Shown in pieces: positions 36,985-45,622 of a stretch of 64,000 bases of DNA (its first letter is position 1; every line of letters starts with the position of its first letter). Source of the DNA: Desulfurispora thermophila DSM 16022 (GTDB taxonomy: Bacteria; Bacillota; Desulfotomaculia; Desulfotomaculales; Desulfurisporaceae). The stretch covers positions 124,115 to 188,114 of the forward strand of contig NZ_AQWN01000002.1 in the NCBI RefSeq assembly GCF_000376385.1, written 5' to 3'. Position numbers and translations under genes: made by a program. The notes beneath the pieces are model-generated. The model worked only from the letters and a program-made list of their open reading frames with translations, did no database searches and was not told the origin of the DNA.

Positions 36985-37329
36985 GTGCGGCGCGGAGATA
37001 TCTTTTTCGCTGATCTGAGCCCGGTGGTGGGTTCGGAGCAGGGAGGCACCCGTCCCGTGCTCATCCTGCAGAATGATATTGGCAACCAGTATAGCCCGAC
37101 AACCATTGTGGCGGCAATTACTTCGCAAATCGCCAAGGCCAAGCTGCCAACCCATGTGGAAATGGCGGCCGGCCCGGGGGGTTTGGAAAAGGACTCGGTA
37201 ATTCTGCTGGAGCAAATTCGCACCATTGATAAAAGCCGCCTGATGGAAAAAGTGGCTGCTCTGAATGAAGATATGATGAAAAAAGTCAACCATGCCATTG
37301 AAATCAGTCTGGGGTTGGTTGAGCTGTAG
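36985..37329 (+). CDS. mazF: MazF-type mRNA interferase toxin (EndoA)
   Basis: A 114-residue sequence-specific endoribonuclease of the EndoA/NdoA type ([51 protein letters not shown]). The catalytic Arg and Thr regions appear intact. The start is odd: the ribosome site GGAGG at 36965-36969 is 9 bases before an ATA codon at 36979, where homologues have Met; CTG and GTG follow at 36982 and 36985. I list GTG as the first canonical codon. Weak initiation may keep toxin below antitoxin. Confidence 0.9.
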   Translation: MRRGDIFFADLSPVVGSEQGGTRPVLILQNDIGNQYSPTTIVAAITSQIAKAKLPTHVEMAAGPGGLEKDSVILLEQIRTIDKSRLMEKVAALNEDMMKKVNHAIEISLGLVEL

Positions 37330-37356
37330 CCTGTACCCGGTCATATTTTGCTCAAG

Positions 37357-37389
37357 AAAAGCACTCCTGGTCAGCGAGGAGTGCTTTTT
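37357..37389 (+). terminator. intrinsic terminator after mazF
   Basis: AAAAGCACTCCT pairs with AGGAGTGCTTTTT around an 8-base loop. Confidence 0.92.
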
Positions 37390-37404
37390 ATGTGAAAGGA
37401 GGGA

Positions 37405-38127
37405 ATGGCTGTGCCCGGGCCGCTGATTGGCGTAAGCTGTCATTATGATGTTTCCCGGCAGACCTGGCAGCTGGGAGAAGCCTATGCTGCCGCCGTGTAC
37501 AGGGCCGGCGGTCTGCCGGTAGCGCTTCTGCCCGGTGATGCCGGAGCGGCGGAAGAGCTAATAAAGCGGCTGGACGGGATAATTCTGGCCGGCGGTGTGG
37601 ATGTGGATCCCGTGCACTGGGGCGAGGAACCGCTTCCCGGTTGTGGGGAGATTGTGCCATTGGCGGACGCTTTTGAGCTGGCCCTGGCCCGCTGTTCATT
37701 GCAGTGGGGTAAACCTCTGCTGGGCATTTGCCGGGGCATGCAGATACTCAATGTGGCGGCCGGGGGGAGCCTGTACCAGGATATCAATACTCAACTGACT
37801 GGCGTATTAAAACACAGCCAGCAGGCACCCCGCAGTTATGCCACACACAGAATATTTTTGGCCGAAGGTACGTTGCTGGGCAGATTGCTGGGCTGCCGGG
37901 AACTGCGGGTGAACAGTTTTCACCACCAGGCCGTGCGCCGTTTAGCTGAGGGTTTTCAAGTGACAGCCCGGGCGGTGGATGGGGTGATTGAGGCGCTGGA
38001 GCACCCCGCTCTGCCCTTTGTAATTGGTGTGCAATTTCACCCCGAGGCCATGTGGCAAGAAAGCCCCCTTTTCTTAGAGCTGTTCACCGGTCTGGTACGG
38101 GCCAGCCGGGGCGAAAGCGTTTTCTAA
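37405..38127 (+). CDS. class I glutamine amidotransferase-like hydrolase (peptidase C26, PuuD-like)
   Basis: A 240-residue class I amidotransferase-fold hydrolase. The nucleophile elbow is LLGICRGMQ with its Cys; the His-Glu pair is in QFHPEAM. Relatives cleave gamma-glutamyl amides such as gamma-glutamyl-GABA. The substrate is not determined by context. ATG 37405 follows AAAGGAGGG. It is 24 bases upstream of an amidohydrolase gene, probably in the same operon. Confidence 0.88.
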   Translation: MAVPGPLIGVSCHYDVSRQTWQLGEAYAAAVYRAGGLPVALLPGDAGAAEELIKRLDGIILAGGVDVDPVHWGEEPLPGCGEIVPLADAFELALARCSLQWGKPLLGICRGMQILNVAAGGSLYQDINTQLTGVLKHSQQAPRSYATHRIFLAEGTLLGRLLGCRELRVNSFHHQAVRRLAEGFQVTARAVDGVIEALEHPALPFVIGVQFHPEAMWQESPLFLELFTGLVRASRGESVF

Positions 38128-38151
38128 AAAGCGTTCAGGAGGTGGAGATAA

Positions 38152-39342
38152 ATGCTGGCCATTGTGGGAGGTAAAATCTATCCGGTTACCGCACCGGTTA
38201 TTGAGTACGGGACGGTACTGGTGGAAGGAGATAAAATTGCTGCCGTGCTGCCGGGCCGTCAGGTGCCGGCCGGCGCACAGGTGATTGATGCGGCCGGGAT
38301 GACTGTGCTGCCGGGATTTATTGATGCCCATTGTCATGTGGGAATAGTGGAGGAAATTTATCGCCAGGAGGGCGATGACGTCAATGAGGTAACCGACCCG
38401 TTGCAGCCGCATCTTAGGGCCATTGATGCCATCAACCCGGCCGACCTGGCCTTTGCCGATGCCCTGGCCGCCGGTGTGACCACAGTGGTGGTGGCGCCCG
38501 GCAGCGCCAATGTACTGGGGGGAGAAATGGTCGCCCTGCACACGGCGGGGCGCAGTGTGGAGGAGATGTTGGTCAAGGAGCCCGTGGGTGTAAAAGCTGC
38601 CCTGGGAGAAAATCCCAAGCGCAGCTACGGCGGCCGGAGCAAAGCGCCGGCCACGCGCATGGCGGCAGCGGCCCTGCTGCGGGAGGCTCTGACCGGTGCC
38701 GCCAGCTATCTGGAAAAATGGCAGCGCTTTGCTGCCGGTCAGGGGGAAGCGCCCGAGAAGGACCTGAAAAAAGAGGCTTTGGCCAGAGTGCTGCGGCAGG
38801 AAATTCCCCTGCGGGTGCACGCCCACCGGGCGGACGATATTCTCACCGCCCTGCGCATAGCCAGGGAATTTGACATCAAGCTGGTCATCGAGCACTGTAC
38901 CGAGGGCTATAAAATTGCCGATATCCTGGCTCAACATGATGTCCCGACCGTAATCGGTCCGGTGATCACCAACCGGGCCAAAGTGGAACTGAAAGATATC
39001 TCCCTGGCTGCCGCCGCCCGGCTGGAGGAAGCGGGCGTGCAGTTTGCCGTGATGACCGACCATCCTGTGGTACCGGTGCAGTACCTGGCCCTATCGGCAG
39101 GACTGACCCAAAGAGGTGGCCTTTCCGAGGCAGCAGCTCTGGCCGCAGTGACCATTCGTCCGGCCAGAATACTGGGTTTGGAAGACCGGTTGGGTAGTCT
39201 GGAGGTGGGTAAACAGGCCGATATAGTAATCATGAATGGTCATCCCTTCGACCTGTGCAGTCAGGTTGTGCTGGTGCTGATCAACGGACGGCCGGTCTAC
39301 AATAAAGACGGTTTGTTTGAACAGGGTATGATTTCTGCCTAG
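38152..39342 (+). CDS. amidohydrolase (imidazolonepropionase-like)
   Basis: A 396-residue TIM-barrel metal-dependent hydrolase. The HxH site is GFIDAHCHVG; additional ligands are VHAHRADD, VIEHCTEG and MTDHP. The C-terminal ADIVIMNGHP beta segment is typical of cytosine-deaminase-like and imidazolonepropionase-like groups. The substrate is unknown; no histidine-degradation genes are nearby. ATG 38152 follows AGGAGGTGG. Being paired with the gamma-glutamyl hydrolase suggests breakdown of an amide compound (inference). Confidence 0.85.
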   Translation: MLAIVGGKIYPVTAPVIEYGTVLVEGDKIAAVLPGRQVPAGAQVIDAAGMTVLPGFIDAHCHVGIVEEIYRQEGDDVNEVTDPLQPHLRAIDAINPADLAFADALAAGVTTVVVAPGSANVLGGEMVALHTAGRSVEEMLVKEPVGVKAALGENPKRSYGGRSKAPATRMAAAALLREALTGAASYLEKWQRFAAGQGEAPEKDLKKEALARVLRQEIPLRVHAHRADDILTALRIAREFDIKLVIEHCTEGYKIADILAQHDVPTVIGPVITNRAKVELKDISLAAAARLEEAGVQFAVMTDHPVVPVQYLALSAGLTQRGGLSEAAALAAVTIRPARILGLEDRLGSLEVGKQADIVIMNGHPFDLCSQVVLVLINGRPVYNKDGLFEQGMISA

Positions 39343-39430
39343 GGATGCAGCAATACGCCCGGCAAATTTTTAACATTAAATTTTGTTATATCCAGCAGGA
39401 GAATCAATCTACATGTAGAATACTGCCAAA

Positions 39431-39468
39431 TGGTAATTTAATGTAAAATTACCATGTAGTGTTATAAT
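39431..39468 (+). promoter_or_regulatory. operator-like palindrome and -10 box before the Spo0F-like gene
   Basis: Perfect 9-bp palindrome TGGTAATTT (39431-39439) / AAATTACCA (39446-39454) with a 6-base spacer sits 8 bases upstream of a TATAAT at 39463-39468. It thus occupies the -35 region, where no consensus -35 is seen. This suggests binding of a dimeric regulator. Confidence 0.5.
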
Positions 39469-39488
39469 TTGTCGAGGGAGAGGGAAAT

Positions 39489-39899
39489 ATGTCGGGCGAG
39501 AAAGTGCGGCTGGATGTGCTGGTAGTGGATGACCAGCCAGGTGTGCGCAGTTTGCTGCAAATCCTGGTTAGCGAGGCAGGGCATACGGTGCGCTTGGCGG
39601 AAAACGGCCGGCAGGCGGTGGAGGAGGTTAAGAAGAAGGTTCCTGATTTGGTATTTATGGATGTGCGCATGCCGGTCATGGGAGGGCTGGAGGCACTGGA
39701 ACGGATTAAAGTAATGGCTCCGCGGGTGGAAGTGGTCTTGATGTCGGCTTTTGTTGCCGATGAAGCAGTGGAAAGTGCTTTGTCCGGTGGAGCCCGGAAC
39801 TTTTTGCAAAAACCGTTTGAACTGCAGCAAGTCCTGGATTTGCTGTCGGAAGTGGCGAAAGAAAGGTTTTTTCCACCAGCCGCATTAGAGGTGATGTAA
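39489..39899 (+). CDS. single-domain response regulator (Spo0F/CheY-like)
   Basis: A 136-residue stand-alone receiver domain: VVDDQPGVRSLL acidic pocket, LVFMDVRMPVMGG phospho-acceptor Asp, MSAF Thr/Ser position, and QKPF Lys. The VVDDQ-G-R pattern resembles Spo0F, the phosphorelay carrier of sporulation. CheY-like alternatives cannot be excluded. ATG 39489 follows GGGAGAGGGA. Monocistronic, between an operator-like palindrome and a terminator. Confidence 0.85.
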   Translation: MSGEKVRLDVLVVDDQPGVRSLLQILVSEAGHTVRLAENGRQAVEEVKKKVPDLVFMDVRMPVMGGLEALERIKVMAPRVEVVLMSAFVADEAVESALSGGARNFLQKPFELQQVLDLLSEVAKERFFPPAALEVM

Positions 39900-39920
39900 G
39901 AAGATGTGGGTTCTTATATA

Positions 39921-39956
39921 AACGCCCCTGGTAAAAGTTACAGGGGCGTTTATTTT
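39921..39956 (+). terminator. intrinsic terminator after the receiver gene
   Basis: AACGCCCCTG/CAGGGGCGTT 10-bp stem, loop GTAAAAGTTA, then a T-rich tail. Confidence 0.92.
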
Positions 39957-40020
39957 TTCTTCCTCTGTTTTGTGTTATATTATTACTGCTGGAAAAAACA
40001 AAATGGACGGGGAAGATAAA

Positions 40021-40497
40021 TTGGAATACAGGCTTTACAGCAATTCGCCTGTCATGACAATGGAAATCGCCCGGCGAATGGGTGGCTTGCTCAAGCCGGG
40101 TGATGTGCTTTGTCTTTACGGCGAACTGGGAGCGGGTAAGACCTGCTTCGTGCAGGGATTGGCCCGCGGTATGGGCATAACCTCACGGGTTAACAGCCCC
40201 ACTTTTACGATTGTTAAAGAATATCCGGGTGTTCCGCCCCTTTATCATTTTGATGTATACCGCCTGGCAAATATTGAGGAACTGATAGATATTGGTTTTG
40301 ATGAATACATTGCCGGGGATGGTGTTTGTGTAATTGAATGGGCGGATAAGATTGAGACGGCTTTGCCCGCAGACCGCCTGGATATTAAATTGAACGCATC
40401 CTCTCCCGGGGAACGGGAGATTGTTTTGCTGGCACACGGCTCGCGGGCAACACAGCTTCTGGAAGGGGTGAGGATGGTTGTACCTGCTGGCGCTTGA
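40021..40497 (+). CDS. tsaE: tRNA threonylcarbamoyladenosine synthesis ATPase TsaE
   Basis: A 158-residue P-loop ATPase ([44 protein letters not shown]) required with TsaB and TsaD for t6A modification of ANN-decoding tRNAs. The TTG at 40021 follows GGGGAAG at a good distance and gives the usual family N-terminus; ATG 40003 is an alternative with a weak site. The 3' end overlaps tsaB by 20 bases. Confidence 0.94.
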   Translation: MEYRLYSNSPVMTMEIARRMGGLLKPGDVLCLYGELGAGKTCFVQGLARGMGITSRVNSPTFTIVKEYPGVPPLYHFDVYRLANIEELIDIGFDEYIAGDGVCVIEWADKIETALPADRLDIKLNASSPGEREIVLLAHGSRATQLLEGVRMVVPAGA

Positions 40498-41182
40498 AAC
40501 GGCCACGCCGGTAGCTTCTGTGGCGGTGTACCGGCAGGACCAATTGCTGGTTTTACATAGTGTACACAGCCAGAGGACTCACTCGGTGCATCTGCTGCCC
40601 ATGATTAAATCGGCCCTGGCAGCTGCCAGCCTTACAATGCGTGACCTGCAGGGGCTGGCGGTCTCCAGTGGTCCGGGCTCTTTTACTGGTTTGCGGATAG
40701 GGTTGGCCGCAGCCAGGACCCTGGGGCAGGTTTTGAACATCCCTCTTTGCGGGGTCAGTACACTGGACGCACTGGCCTACCGCCTGCGTTTCACCCGGGG
40801 CTACGTGTGCGCCATGCTTTATGCCCGCAAAAATGAGGTGTATTATGCTCTTTACAACTGTGGAGAGGGTAGAATATCCCGGCTCACCCCATTGCAGGCC
40901 GCTGCACCGCAGCGCGTGGCCGAGGAATTGGCTGCATACAGGGAGGGCGTGCTCTGTGTGGGCGATGGTGTGCTGGCTTATAGGGAATCATTCAGCCGGA
41001 TGGAAAATCTAACTGTTGCTGATGGAGCTTTGCATCTGCCGGGAGCGGATTGCATTGCCGAGTTGGGTCTGAAAATGTTACGGGAAGGCCGTTACAATAA
41101 TGCTTTTGAGTTGTTGCCCGAATATGTGCGCCTGTCCGAGGCCGAGGCCAGGCTCAAGGCGCAGAGTTCTGGAGGAATATAA
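40478..41182 (+). CDS. tsaB: tRNA threonylcarbamoyladenosine synthesis protein TsaB
   Basis: A 234-residue ASKHA-fold protein of the t6A complex ([51 protein letters not shown]). It scaffolds TsaD and TsaE. TTG 40478 lies inside the end of tsaE behind AGGGGTGAGG, so the genes are translationally coupled. The usual tsaE-tsaB-rimI order is kept; tsaD is not in the window. Confidence 0.95.
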   Translation: MYLLALETATPVASVAVYRQDQLLVLHSVHSQRTHSVHLLPMIKSALAAASLTMRDLQGLAVSSGPGSFTGLRIGLAAARTLGQVLNIPLCGVSTLDALAYRLRFTRGYVCAMLYARKNEVYYALYNCGEGRISRLTPLQAAAPQRVAEELAAYREGVLCVGDGVLAYRESFSRMENLTVADGALHLPGADCIAELGLKMLREGRYNNAFELLPEYVRLSEAEARLKAQSSGGI

Positions 41183-41626
41183 TTGTCCATCAGGATAGTT
41201 AGAATGGAAATCGACCATTTGGAACAGGTATTGGAAATTGAGCGCCTCAGCTTTCCCATTCCCTGGTCGCGGCAGGCCTTTGAATTTGAGCTGACCCGCA
41301 ATGATTTTGCTTTTTATTTGGTGTTGATGGACGCTGATCGGGTGGTTGGTTACGCCGGGATGTGGGTGGTGATAGATGAGGGCCACATCACCAACGTAGC
41401 CGTGCACCCGGACTGGCGTGGTCGCGGGCTGGGACGCAGGTTGTTACAGGAACTGATCAGACAGGCGAAGCAAAAAGGGGTTTTGCGGATGACGCTGGAA
41501 GTGCGCCAGTCCAACCAGGTGGCCAGGCGTCTTTACAGTACACTGGGGTTTGTGGAAGGTGGCCGGAGGCGCAAATACTACAGCGATAACAATGAGGATG
41601 CCATTATTATGTGGTTGGAGCTGTAG
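41183..41626 (+). CDS. rimI: ribosomal protein S18 alanine N-acetyltransferase
   Basis: A 147-residue GNAT acetyltransferase. HITNVAVHPDWRGRGLGRRLL is the acetyl-CoA loop and ARRLYSTLGFVEGGRRRKYY the C-terminal motif of RimI. It acetylates the N-terminus of ribosomal protein S18. TTG 41183 follows GGAGGAAT directly after the tsaB stop. Third gene of the tsaE-tsaB-rimI operon. Confidence 0.93.
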   Translation: MSIRIVRMEIDHLEQVLEIERLSFPIPWSRQAFEFELTRNDFAFYLVLMDADRVVGYAGMWVVIDEGHITNVAVHPDWRGRGLGRRLLQELIRQAKQKGVLRMTLEVRQSNQVARRLYSTLGFVEGGRRRKYYSDNNEDAIIMWLEL

Positions 41627-41744
41627 TTTTGCAGTACATCTCATTAGGTAGCTGGCGTCCTTGCTAAGGAAAACCCTTTCGGATAACCCTTGCGGTTTTG
41701 GCAGGGGATGGTCATAAAAAATAATAATGGTGGTGAAATTCAGT

Positions 41745-41888
41745 ATGCGCGATAACCTGCGCCACATCATGCGTTTTGCTGGTCTGGCCTTGCTGGCGGC
41801 GGCGTTTTTGGTTAAGGGTACCTGGTCGATGATACTGGTGGCCGTTGGGGCCGGGCTTTTTTTTCTGGCCGGAGGTGGTGGTTGCTGA
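41745..41888 (+). CDS. small hydrophobic membrane protein, unknown
   Basis: A 47-residue reading frame: a short basic start (MRDNLRHIMRF), then one or two hydrophobic stretches (GLALLAAAFLV, MILVAVGAGLFFLAGGG) ending in Cys. It lies between rimI and a strong terminator on the same strand; GGTGGTGA precedes ATG 41745, and an in-frame ATG at 41727 would add six residues. I do not recognise it; it would be a single- or double-pass inner-membrane peptide. Confidence 0.5.
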   Translation: MRDNLRHIMRFAGLALLAAAFLVKGTWSMILVAVGAGLFFLAGGGGC

Positions 41889-41900
41889 GGGCGGTAAAAA

Positions 41901-41932
41901 TGCGGGGTTGGTCAACCCCGCTTGCTTTTTTT
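41901..41932. terminator. bidirectional intrinsic terminator
   Basis: TGCGGGGTTG/CAACCCCGC stem with a 2-base loop. Seven Ts follow on the plus strand and ATTTTTA on the minus strand. It serves the rimI side and the convergent deacetylase gene, whose stop lies within it. Confidence 0.9.
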
Positions 41933-42904
41933 GGGCCAGGCCGGTGGTGTATGTTCATCAATAACCTGGCATGAGTAGCCCTTTTGTTTTAATAGCTCAA
42001 GAATTCTGGGCAGTGCTTGCACCACGCTGGTTCGGTTTCGCAAATATATGCCGGCGCTGCTGTGCGGTTTGATGGCTGATGCGTTATTGAGCTGGGTGCC
42101 GTCATGGAGCAAGATGATGGGGGCAAGTTGCATCTTTTCCACCTTTTTCAGTCCGCTGGCCACATTTTGAAATACCTGTTCTGCAGTTACCTCCTGAGGT
42201 GCGGTGTCGGCGCCGGTAATATTCCAGCCGACGGGCAGATAGCCGCGCTCGGCTAGCAGTTGGTGGGCGGGCGCTTTGAGCATGGCCGGTCCGCCCGGGG
42301 GACGGAAGACCATACTTTTTACGTTATACTGGTTCTCCAGCAGGGTGCGGCATTTATCCAGATCGGTCAGCAAATTTTCCGGAGAGCTGTAGATGTACTT
42401 GTAATCATGACTATAGGTGTGGTTGAGCAGGGCATGTCCTTCTGAGGTGATTCGGGTAGCAATATCCGGGTTTCTGTCCAGGTTGCGGCCAATAACAAAA
42501 AAGGTGGCTTTAACATGGTATTCTTTTAGTATATCCAGAATTTGGGGGGTAAAGGTGTCGTTGGGACCATCGTCAAAGGTCAGATAGGCGATTTTATCCT
42601 GCTTACTATTGGCTTTTGGTTGGGGCGTAATGGTTTGTTTTTCTCCGGCTTGCTCTTTTTCAGTTACCACAATGGCAGATCTGGTAGCTGACCATGCCAG
42701 ACTTGCGCTATTCCCGCTGGCTGCTTGTTCAGTTGATTGGTGAATATGGATCTGGGGTGGTACATTTACACTTGAGCTGCCTGTTAGCGCAGTGCTGCTT
42801 GCGACCTGCCGGACGGGTTGTTTGGCGCAACCGAGTACAGAAAATAGGAGTAAGGACATGGTCAAAACCATGGCGGTATGGGGGAATTCTTTTAGCCTTT
42901 GCAT
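41912..42904 (-). CDS. secreted lipoprotein polysaccharide deacetylase
   Basis: A 330-residue NodB-type deacetylase. The N-terminus has a lipoprotein signal (MSLLLFSVLGC). After a low-complexity linker, the catalytic domain shows YLTFDDGPN (catalytic Asp and metal Asp), HTYSHD (metal His pair), RPPGG and ILLHD. It probably deacetylates peptidoglycan or another envelope glycan outside the membrane. I chose the ATG at 42904 behind GAAAGGT; a longer frame runs on through the tRNA-Arg gene and is not credible. Confidence 0.9.
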   Translation of the reverse strand: MQRLKEFPHTAMVLTMSLLLFSVLGCAKQPVRQVASSTALTGSSSVNVPPQIHIHQSTEQAASGNSASLAWSATRSAIVVTEKEQAGEKQTITPQPKANSKQDKIAYLTFDDGPNDTFTPQILDILKEYHVKATFFVIGRNLDRNPDIATRITSEGHALLNHTYSHDYKYIYSSPENLLTDLDKCRTLLENQYNVKSMVFRPPGGPAMLKAPAHQLLAERGYLPVGWNITGADTAPQEVTAEQVFQNVASGLKKVEKMQLAPIILLHDGTQLNNASAIKPHSSAGIYLRNRTSVVQALPRILELLKQKGYSCQVIDEHTPPAWPKKSKRG

Positions 42905-43072
42905 AAGCAACCAGACCTTTCGATAGTGATCTATTACGAAAACGCCCCTGTCAATGCGCTTGGTTGTTTTGCCAAGCAGGTAATTGCCCGGGTGTGGTAT
43001 TCTGTAAAATATTAGACTGTAATAACGGGTTTGGGGTTCGCCTGCGGGAGAATTTTTATTGCAAAACAGTAC

Positions 43073-43101
43073 TTGCGTTTTATTATTGTTTGCGCTATAA
43101 T
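43073..43101 (+). promoter_or_regulatory. sigma-A promoter of tRNA-Arg
   Basis: TTGCGT at 43073-43078, 17-bp spacer, TATAAT at 43096-43101, about 30 bases before the tRNA. Confidence 0.85.
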
Positions 43102-43131
43102 AACAAACGCAGCTTGTTGAGAAATGTTTAT

Positions 43132-43206
<75 letters not shown>

Positions 43207-43210
43207 GCCC

Positions 43211-43257
43211 AAACCCCGCAAAGCCAGTAATATCAAGGCTTGCGGGGTTTTTGTTTT
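43211..43257 (+). terminator. intrinsic terminator after tRNA-Arg
   Basis: AAACCCCGCAAAGCC pairs with GGCTTGCGGGGTTT around an 11-base loop; T-rich tail. Confidence 0.92.
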
Positions 43258-43370
43258 TGGTGCCTATTTACGCAATTCCAAAAATAAAACGCCGCTTGCC
43301 CAAAAAGGGTGAGTGGCAGCAAAGGAAGTAAGAAAACATAGACCCAGGATACACCCTGGATCTGTTGTAG

Positions 43371-44834
43371 TCATTCTATGCCGCAACGGTTAACCGGCAG
43401 CACGATATTGAAGGTGGTTCCTACGTTCAACTTACTTTCTACGTTAATCTGTCCTCCGTGGCCCTCCACAATTCTCTTGACAATGGCCAACCCCAGGCCG
43501 GTACCGCCTTGTACCCGGGTTCGGGACTTGTCACCTTTATAAAATCGCTCCCAGATCATGGGTAAATCTTCCGGCGCAATACCCTCACCGGTGTCGCTGA
43601 TACGGATGTGCACCTGGTTGGCCTTGGTAGTAACATCGAGTTCGATTTTTCCTCCGGAAGGGGTATGCCGGATAGCATTGGCAATTAAGTTGATCAATAC
43701 CCTCTCGATGCGGTCGCTATTGCAGGTAACCAAAGGTAGTTTCTTTTCTATGCTGATTTCCAAGTGAAGACCTTTCTCAACAATTATTTGAGTAAACCTC
43801 CGCTGCACCCTGGTGATGATCTTTCGCAAGTCACAAGGTTCCTTGTCAAAATCAAAGTGTCCCTCTTCCATGCGCTTCAAATCCAGTACCTCATTGACCA
43901 GACGTTTAAGACGGTTGATTTCTTCTAAAATGTTATTTAGATATTCATTGCGTTCTTTTTCGGTTTTAACCAGCCCATCGATCAGAGTTTCGGTGAATCC
44001 TTGCATAACCGCCAGAGGGGTTTTAATTTCATGGGCCACGTTGGTAACAAACTCCCGACGGATTTGGTCCTGTTGTTCGAGTTGGCTGATTTTTTCTTGC
44101 AGCCGGGAGGCCAGCGTATTGAGAGAGTTGGCCAGCAGGCCGATTTCATCGTTTGTCTGGATATCCACCCGTTGCTGATAATTGCCACTGGCCATTGCCA
44201 GGGCTACCCTGTTCATTTTTACCAGTGGTTTAGAGATAAACCGGGAGAAAACCAGGCTTAACAATGCGGCCAGGATAATACCCCCGGCAGCAGTGTAGAC
44301 AGTAAGCATCTGCAATCTTTTCAGTTCGTCTGCCAGGGGCTCCAAAGGAGCATGGATAATCACAGCTCTATTGATATTATCGTTATTTCTAAAGGGAATA
44401 CCTACCGATAAAACGTCGGTTTTAAAGTATGGGTTATTACCCTTGTGTACCACCGCCTGGCCCTGGTACAACTTTTTTATATCCTCCATGTTCATAGGGC
44501 CGTGATGGGGATTGTTCATATCCATTGGCATATTCTTGGTGCTCATACCCATGCCCTGACAATTAATGACAATGCCTTTTTCATTTAGAATCATTACGTT
44601 GGCATTATATAGTTTTGCGATCAAGGCTACTTTCTGGTCCAGCGCAGCGGGGTCTTGCTCCGCTCGAGCAATGTCTGCCACCTTATTGCCCAGAGCATTT
44701 AGTTGCTTGACCTGCTGTTTGTAGTACAATCCTTCCATAAAGCTGGTTTGTGCCACCCCAGCAATACCGATCACCACCAGCACCAAAATAGTCATAATGA
44801 CCCAGAGCTTAGTGACAATGTTGTTGATCTTCAT
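43371..44834 (-). CDS. sensor histidine kinase with Met/His-rich extracytoplasmic loop
   Basis: A 487-residue membrane kinase: TM1 (about 11-29), extracytoplasmic domain (30-175), TM2 (about 178-200), HAMP, HisKA with H268 (TNVAHEIKTPL), and an HATPase domain with intact N, G1 (DTGEGI) and G2 (GGTGLGLAIV) boxes. The sensor loop at 95-116 is packed with Met and His (M95, M97, M102, M104, M106, H110, H111, M114, M116), a pattern seen in copper- or silver-binding sites. It overlaps the response regulator gene by 4 bases. Autophosphorylation and transfer to that regulator are expected; metal sensing is inferred. Confidence 0.92.
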   Translation of the reverse strand: MKINNIVTKLWVIMTILVLVVIGIAGVAQTSFMEGLYYKQQVKQLNALGNKVADIARAEQDPAALDQKVALIAKLYNANVMILNEKGIVINCQGMGMSTKNMPMDMNNPHHGPMNMEDIKKLYQGQAVVHKGNNPYFKTDVLSVGIPFRNNDNINRAVIIHAPLEPLADELKRLQMLTVYTAAGGIILAALLSLVFSRFISKPLVKMNRVALAMASGNYQQRVDIQTNDEIGLLANSLNTLASRLQEKISQLEQQDQIRREFVTNVAHEIKTPLAVMQGFTETLIDGLVKTEKERNEYLNNILEEINRLKRLVNEVLDLKRMEEGHFDFDKEPCDLRKIITRVQRRFTQIIVEKGLHLEISIEKKLPLVTCNSDRIERVLINLIANAIRHTPSGGKIELDVTTKANQVHIRISDTGEGIAPEDLPMIWERFYKGDKSRTRVQGGTGLGLAIVKRIVEGHGGQINVESKLNVGTTFNIVLPVNRCGIE

Positions 44835-45520
44835 GACTCCACCTCAAATTTATATCCCACACCCCAAACGGTCTTGATAAAGGTGTGGGCACCGGCTGCC
44901 CGCAGTTTATCCCGCAGACGGTTAATATGGGTATCCACTGTCCGGACATCACCGTAGTAATCGTACCCCCAAACCTCCTCCAAAAGTTGCTCCCGGCTGA
45001 AGGGACGCCCAGTGAACCGGGCCAACAGTGCCAGCAGGTCAAACTCCTTGGGGGTCAGGGTAACAGGTTTTTCTTTGACCAGTACCTCACGTCTGATTAA
45101 ATCTATGCTCATGCCTGGGAACTTTAATAGGTGTTCTTCTTTTTTCTCACCGGTCCCTGTCCGGCGCATCACCGCCTTAATGCGGGCCACCAGTTCCCTG
45201 GGACTGAAAGGCTTGCCCATGTAGTCATCCGCTCCGAACTCCAGGCCCAAAATGCGGTCCACCTCTTCATTTTTGGCTGTCAGCATAATGATGGGCACCT
45301 GGGAAACCTTGCGGATTTCTTGGCACACTGTAACCCCATCCAGTTTGGGCATCATTACATCCAGTACGATTAAATCCCAATATTCGGTGCGGAACTTCCG
45401 CAAGGCTTCTTCGCCGTCTGCCGCTTCCCCCACCTGGTACCCCTCATTGGTTAAATAAATGCCGATCACCTGGCGAATTTTATCTTCATCATCTACCACC
45501 AGTATACGCAACGAACTCAT
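44831..45520 (-). CDS. OmpR/PhoB-family response regulator
   Basis: A 229-residue regulator: receiver (VVDDEDKIR, IVLDVMMPKLDG, MLTAKNEE, GKPFSPREL) and winged-helix DNA-binding domain (LTPKEFDLLALLARFTGRPFSREQLLEEVW, VDTHINRLRDKL). ATG 45520 is 8 bases from GGGAGG; two upstream ATGs are closer or lack a site. By family knowledge it binds direct repeats of about 11 bp, and such repeats precede several genes of this island, so it is their likely activator. First gene of the operon with the kinase. Confidence 0.94.
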   Translation of the reverse strand: MSSLRILVVDDEDKIRQVIGIYLTNEGYQVGEAADGEEALRKFRTEYWDLIVLDVMMPKLDGVTVCQEIRKVSQVPIIMLTAKNEEVDRILGLEFGADDYMGKPFSPRELVARIKAVMRRTGTGEKKEEHLLKFPGMSIDLIRREVLVKEKPVTLTPKEFDLLALLARFTGRPFSREQLLEEVWGYDYYGDVRTVDTHINRLRDKLRAAGAHTFIKTVWGVGYKFEVES

Positions 45521-45577
45521 CGCCATTTCCTCCCTCAATTAAACTGCCTGAATATACACGGGATGGTTACTGTGTTT

Positions 45578-45607
45578 ATAGTAAGGCTTAAAACAAGCCT
45601 TTGTCAA
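45578..45607 (-). promoter_or_regulatory. sigma-A promoter of the two-component operon
   Basis: On the minus strand TTGACA (45607-45602), 18-bp spacer (17 to an overlapping TTACTA), TACTAT (45583-45578). The spacer contains an AAGGCTT/AAGCCTT palindrome that might bind a regulator. Confidence 0.7.
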
Positions 45608-45622
45608 AGCCTGCAAGGGATT

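Noticed and set aside
39466-39476. Spo0A box at the Spo0F-like gene
   Set aside because: The TTGTCGAG here matches only part of the TGTCGAA core,, and it lies at the transcription start rather than a typical activating position.
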